Part shown: piece by piece, positions 61,070-64,000 of the stretch
Layout: every line of letters begins with the position of its first letter
Numbering within the stretch: the first letter of the stretch is position 1
Assembly: GCF_047308265.1 (NCBI RefSeq)
Contig: NZ_JBKQWY010000001.1
Span: forward strand, 1-64,000
Direction of reading: 5' to 3'
From: Maricaulis sp047308265
GTDB lineage: Bacteria > Pseudomonadota > Alphaproteobacteria > Caulobacterales > Maricaulaceae
DNA: 64,000 bases
Position numbers and translations under genes: made by a program
The notes under the pieces: model-generated
What the model was told of the DNA's origin: nothing
Seen by the model: only the letters and a program-made list of their open reading frames with translations
The model's database searches: none

Positions 61070-61422
61070 CTCCCGTCTATAATGTTCTCGATGTCTCCAT
61101 TCTCAAGTGCTTTTTGAAGTATAAAACAACACCATTTGTTACGAGTCGAGCCTTGCGCTTTCGACCATTCGTTCAATGCGTCACGAACCTGCTCAGTGAC
61201 TTTAGCACTAATGTGTTTGCCCGGGTGAGTGCCTGGCGATTTGAGCGGCGGTTTGTACGCCGCCTGATTATTAGCTGCATGAGTAATAATCTTTGATGCA
61301 ATATTTGAGACATTGGTTGCCCGCCCATGCGCCAATTTCTCTAGTTTTTCGTGTAGTCCCTCGACAGACGCATCTTTGTTTATGTTCACCGAGCACGGTT
61401 TTGACATTGCCACTTCATCCAC
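61066..61422 (-). CDS. Protein with two ribbon-helix-helix-like repeats
   Basis: A 118-residue protein. It has two similar halves: VNINKDASVEGLHEKLEKLAHGRATNVSNIASKIITHA and HISAKVTEQVRDALNEWSKAQGSTRNKWCCFILQKALE, each a short strand followed by two helices, as in MetJ/Arc-type DNA-binding proteins. It could be a small regulator of the neighbouring system or a separate selfish-element gene. Its stop overlaps the stop of the protease gene (tail to tail). Start at 61422 is used; 61407 is possible. Confidence 0.55.
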   Translation of the reverse strand: MDEVAMSKPCSVNINKDASVEGLHEKLEKLAHGRATNVSNIASKIITHAANNQAAYKPPLKSPGTHPGKHISAKVTEQVRDALNEWSKAQGSTRNKWCCFILQKALENGDIENIIDGS

Positions 61423-61645
61423 TTTCAGAATTTCTCAAAATTAACTTTGTAACTCGAAGACAGTCGGAGTCAACACGAGTCAGTTTGAAGGGGTTCGATC
61501 TCGTCTGCAGATTGCGGGGCGATTGGGCTCGCTCAGGTCCTCGACACACATAGAAAGTGTCTGGATGTTGAGCCGGTTGCCGCACAAAAACTCGGAGCCA
61601 ATTGGCTACTGCGTACCGTAGGTGTCTGTGTTTTTGAGGGAGAGA

Positions 61646-61721
<76 letters not shown>

Positions 61722-61813
61722 CTACCACTTGTGGACCGACCCGGTTTCCCCGGTCGGAGGCGGCGGAAACTAACCGCGAATGATGCCAAGGGCAAGACCG
61801 GAATCAGCGCGCG

Positions 61814-62467
61814 CTACACCCCTGTCTTCAGATTGATTTCCACCCCGATATCCGACGGACACAGGCCGGCCACACGGCGCGCCATGGCCTTAAAATCCGG
61901 ATCTCCCTTGTTCTCCAGGAGCAGATCGACACAGGTTTTCTGCGGCTCGACATGCAGCGCATGCATGGGCTGGACGTTGAGCGCAAACTGTTCACGAACA
62001 GAGCTTTCCGTGCGGGCCCGCTCGGCGACGTCCCGCGCCACGCGGCGGGCGAGGCGGATCGGTTCACCCGCACTGACATAGACTTTGAGATCAAAGATAT
62101 CCGCCAGTTCCGGAGTGCAGAAGATGTGCAGGCCTTCGACGATGAGTATCCGGGCTGGCACACGGCGAGCTGACACATCCCGCCGCGTGTGCGTGGTGAA
62201 ATCATAAAGAGGAGCCTCGACACTCGCCCCGGATTTCAGTGTACGCAGATGTTGGGCCAGCAGGCGGTGATCTTTTGATGCCGGCTCATCAAAATTGAAG
62301 GTGTCCGCATCGAAGTCTTCGAATTCCGACGCGTCGATATAGTAGTCATCCTCGGACAGGACATAGCCGCCCAGGGGTTCGAATAATTCGGCCAGCGCGT
62401 CGGCCAGGCGGGTTTTCCCGGAGGCTGAGCCCCCCGTAACCCCCAGCATAAAAACAGGCGTCGTCAT
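61814..62467 (-). CDS. Uridine kinase-like P-loop kinase
   Basis: A 217-residue member of the uridine kinase/phosphoribulokinase group. Walker A is GVTGGSASGKTR (about residues 9-20), then LSEDDYYIDASEFEDFDADTFNFDEP (substrate region), VEGLHIFC and RLARRVARDVAERARTE. It probably phosphorylates a nucleoside such as uridine or cytidine with a phosphate donor; exact substrate is uncertain. The stop overlaps nothing downstream, while its start overlaps the hemY stop by four bases (ATGA), so it is coupled to hemY. Confidence 0.85.
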   Translation of the reverse strand: MTTPVFMLGVTGGSASGKTRLADALAELFEPLGGYVLSEDDYYIDASEFEDFDADTFNFDEPASKDHRLLAQHLRTLKSGASVEAPLYDFTTHTRRDVSARRVPARILIVEGLHIFCTPELADIFDLKVYVSAGEPIRLARRVARDVAERARTESSVREQFALNVQPMHALHVEPQKTCVDLLLENKGDPDFKAMARRVAGLCPSDIGVEINLKTGV

Positions 62468-63930
62468 GCGGCCCGACCATCCTCTTCGTCCTCGCCCGGC
62501 ACACCCGGATCATCGGGCAAGCGTGGCAGGTCGCTTGGATCCACCGTCTGGGCAGGCTCGACAAACCGCGGAGCTTTTTTCGGGGCATCCAGCAAAGCCG
62601 TTTCCGGAACCGCCTCGATCGCGCCTTCAAAACGTTCATAGCGCGGATGGATCAACCGGTTTTCATCGCCGAAGACATAGACCATGCGGATCCAGTCCGT
62701 CTCATCATAGGGAAATGCCCGACCGTCCGGATCCATATCCGACCAGTCAGCCTCGGCAGGAGCGTGAGCCGCGCGTGTCATCCAGCGACGCGCCTGCTCA
62801 TCCTCTCCCTCCAGACGGGCCAGCCGGGCTGCCAGAGCACACAATCGCGCACTCACAGGAGCGTCATTAAGGAAGGGGTCCAGCAGCGACCGCGCAAAAC
62901 GGGCATCTCCATCATCCAGCGCGGCCTGCACCAGAAGAAGCTTGCTCTCACGATGATCGGGCTTCAAAGCCGCCAGACCCTTGATGCGCTCGGCCCGGCG
63001 GGCCCGAGTATCCGATTTGCGCAAATCGCGATAAGCTCGGGCAAGAGCCGGGTGGGGCGCCGTTGCCCAGGCCGTTTCCAGCAGATCGGAGGCGCGCTTG
63101 TGTCGGCGGGCCAGAACCATCAGGCGCGCGGCCAGCGTGGCAGCCGGGGCAAATCCGGGGGCGGCCCGACAAGCCGTGTCCGCATTGTCACGCGCCTTGG
63201 CCGGCTCTGTGGTCTCACAGGCCAGGGCCGAGGCTGTCAGCAGGACAGCACGACGCCGCGCGGCGCGATCGGCTCCGACCTGTTTGCGACGCTCACCTTC
63301 GGCCAGGGTCTCCAGGGCGTCGTCCCAGCGTGCCTCAGCGAGTTGCGCATCAAACAGGGCCTCGAACGCCCAGTGTGCATCGCGTGACCGGTCGAACGCG
63401 TCACGGGCATGCAGGGCGGTGTCGCGATGGTCGCCGCGATCATGCGCCAGCTGAGCCAGTCCACGGCGAGCCACGAGACGGGTTTTAGGATCCTCCAGAA
63501 GTGCTTCGTAATGCGCTTCGGCACCCTCCACATTGCCTGCGGCTTCCGCCGCCCGTGCCGCCAGAAGACGCGACAGGGCCGGTCGTTCGAGCAGGGCATC
63601 GGCCCGCGCCGCCTGGCGCACAGCGGCTTCACCCTCTCCAGCCGCAGAAGCAATCAGAGCCCGCTCGAGCGCGTCATACCCTTTTTCACGCTGGCGGCGC
63701 TTGTTATAGGCGCGCAGCTTGTCCGGGGAGGTCCACAGAATGAAGACCAGCCACCAGATCACCAGAAACAGGAAGGCGAATACGATGATCCCGCCAGCTG
63801 CGACGACAAAGGGCAGCTCGGCTTGCCAGCCCAGAAACTGGAACTGCGCCGTGCCGGGGTTGAGCGCCAGGAATGCTCCCAGCGCGGCGGTGAAAATCGC
63901 AAAGGCGACAGCCAGGATCAAGCGGATCAT
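62464..63930 (-). CDS. hemY: HemY-like membrane-anchored TPR protein
   Basis: A 488-residue protein with two N-terminal membrane helices (about 5-25 and 40-65) and a cytosolic or periplasmic helical-repeat region. This is the HemY (HemYx-type) layout that in alphaproteobacteria follows the hemC/hemD porphyrin genes. It is linked to heme synthesis, though its role is unclear. The tail is acidic and Pro-rich. It overlaps the uridine kinase-like gene by four bases and the upstream gene by ATGA. Confidence 0.8.
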   Translation of the reverse strand: MIRLILAVAFAIFTAALGAFLALNPGTAQFQFLGWQAELPFVVAAGGIIVFAFLFLVIWWLVFILWTSPDKLRAYNKRRQREKGYDALERALIASAAGEGEAAVRQAARADALLERPALSRLLAARAAEAAGNVEGAEAHYEALLEDPKTRLVARRGLAQLAHDRGDHRDTALHARDAFDRSRDAHWAFEALFDAQLAEARWDDALETLAEGERRKQVGADRAARRRAVLLTASALACETTEPAKARDNADTACRAAPGFAPAATLAARLMVLARRHKRASDLLETAWATAPHPALARAYRDLRKSDTRARRAERIKGLAALKPDHRESKLLLVQAALDDGDARFARSLLDPFLNDAPVSARLCALAARLARLEGEDEQARRWMTRAAHAPAEADWSDMDPDGRAFPYDETDWIRMVYVFGDENRLIHPRYERFEGAIEAVPETALLDAPKKAPRFVEPAQTVDPSDLPRLPDDPGVPGEDEEDGRAA

Positions 63931-64000
63931 GACGGGTCCTCTTCCATGTCCAGGGCCTGACGGGTCAAGTCATCGGAGAGCGCGGCCAGGTGATCATCAA
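63927..64000 (-). CDS. C-terminal end of an upstream gene (partial)
   Basis: The frame ends ALDMEEDPS before TGA at 63927-63929, overlapping the hemY start by ATGA. Only about 23 residues (acidic, helical) are in the window. In relatives a mitofilin-like or hemD gene precedes hemY, but this end is too short to identify. Confidence 0.5.
   Translation of the reverse strand, partial: DDHLAALSDDLTRQALDMEEDPS

Overview
The window looks like a chromosomal segment of an alphaproteobacterium of the Caulobacterales/Maricaulales type (Maricaulis, Oceanicaulis and relatives). The evidence is the order mutM - enoyl-CoA hydratase - rpsT - dnaA - dnaN - recF - gyrB beside ubiE, ubiB, coaC/coaB and dut, the high GC content, and CcrM-type GANTC sites clustered ahead of dnaA. 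I cannot name a species from sequence alone.

Layout. 1-7.6 kb: a partial flavoprotein, a DsbA-like protein, a MipA/OmpV outer-membrane protein, an MacB/FtsX-type ABC exporter pair with a DUF3299 lipoprotein (resembling the Vibrio zinc-linked Zrg cluster), moeB and a Pif1-like helicase. 7.7-14 kb (minus strand): cofactor and nucleotide genes coaC-coaB-dut-cysK, with CoaBC split into two genes that overlap by ATGA, then a lone protoglobin, ubiB and ubiE. 14-26.3 kb: mutM, a TraB/GumN protein, enoyl-CoA hydratase, rpsT, dnaA, dnaN, recF and gyrB, interrupted by a CPBP protease and a TetR-LysE pair that share an 18-bp perfect palindrome. 26.3-29.6 kb: a DASS transporter, a CHCC zinc-finger protein, an orphan ABC ATPase and a small membrane protein.

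Accessory island 1 (29.7-39.85 kb) starts exactly at the 3' end of tRNA-Arg(CCG). It holds an IS3 remnant, a sulfotransferase, a WcbI-TPR protein, a hexapeptide acyltransferase and a 1407-residue double glycosyltransferase. All of this is AT-richer than the core and has the look of surface-glycan synthesis and decoration. It ends in degenerate copies of the tRNA T-arm plus the flank downstream of the tRNA.

40-58.5 kb is mostly core: an AraC regulator with a membrane sensor domain, a GNAT/FemAB-like enzyme, an alanine/glycine symporter, bioB, a pterin dehydratase, YggT/YggU/FolD, an iron-storage group (bfd, bfr, DUF1244), a GAF-PAS hybrid histidine kinase, a soluble double-PAS chemoreceptor and a YghU-type glutathione transferase.

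Accessory island 2 (about 58.7-61.6 kb) lies on the 3' side of tRNA-Thr(CGT). It has an IS3-like transposase scrap, three very GC-rich translationally overlapping genes of phage-like style, then an AT-richer pair: a trypco2-domain protein and a trypsin-like protease with an intact His-Asp-Ser triad. A protein with two ribbon-helix-helix-like repeats faces them. The trypco2-protease pair is the best candidate in the window for a little-described system, probably a minimal biological-conflict (defence) module. The window closes with a uridine kinase-like protein and HemY.
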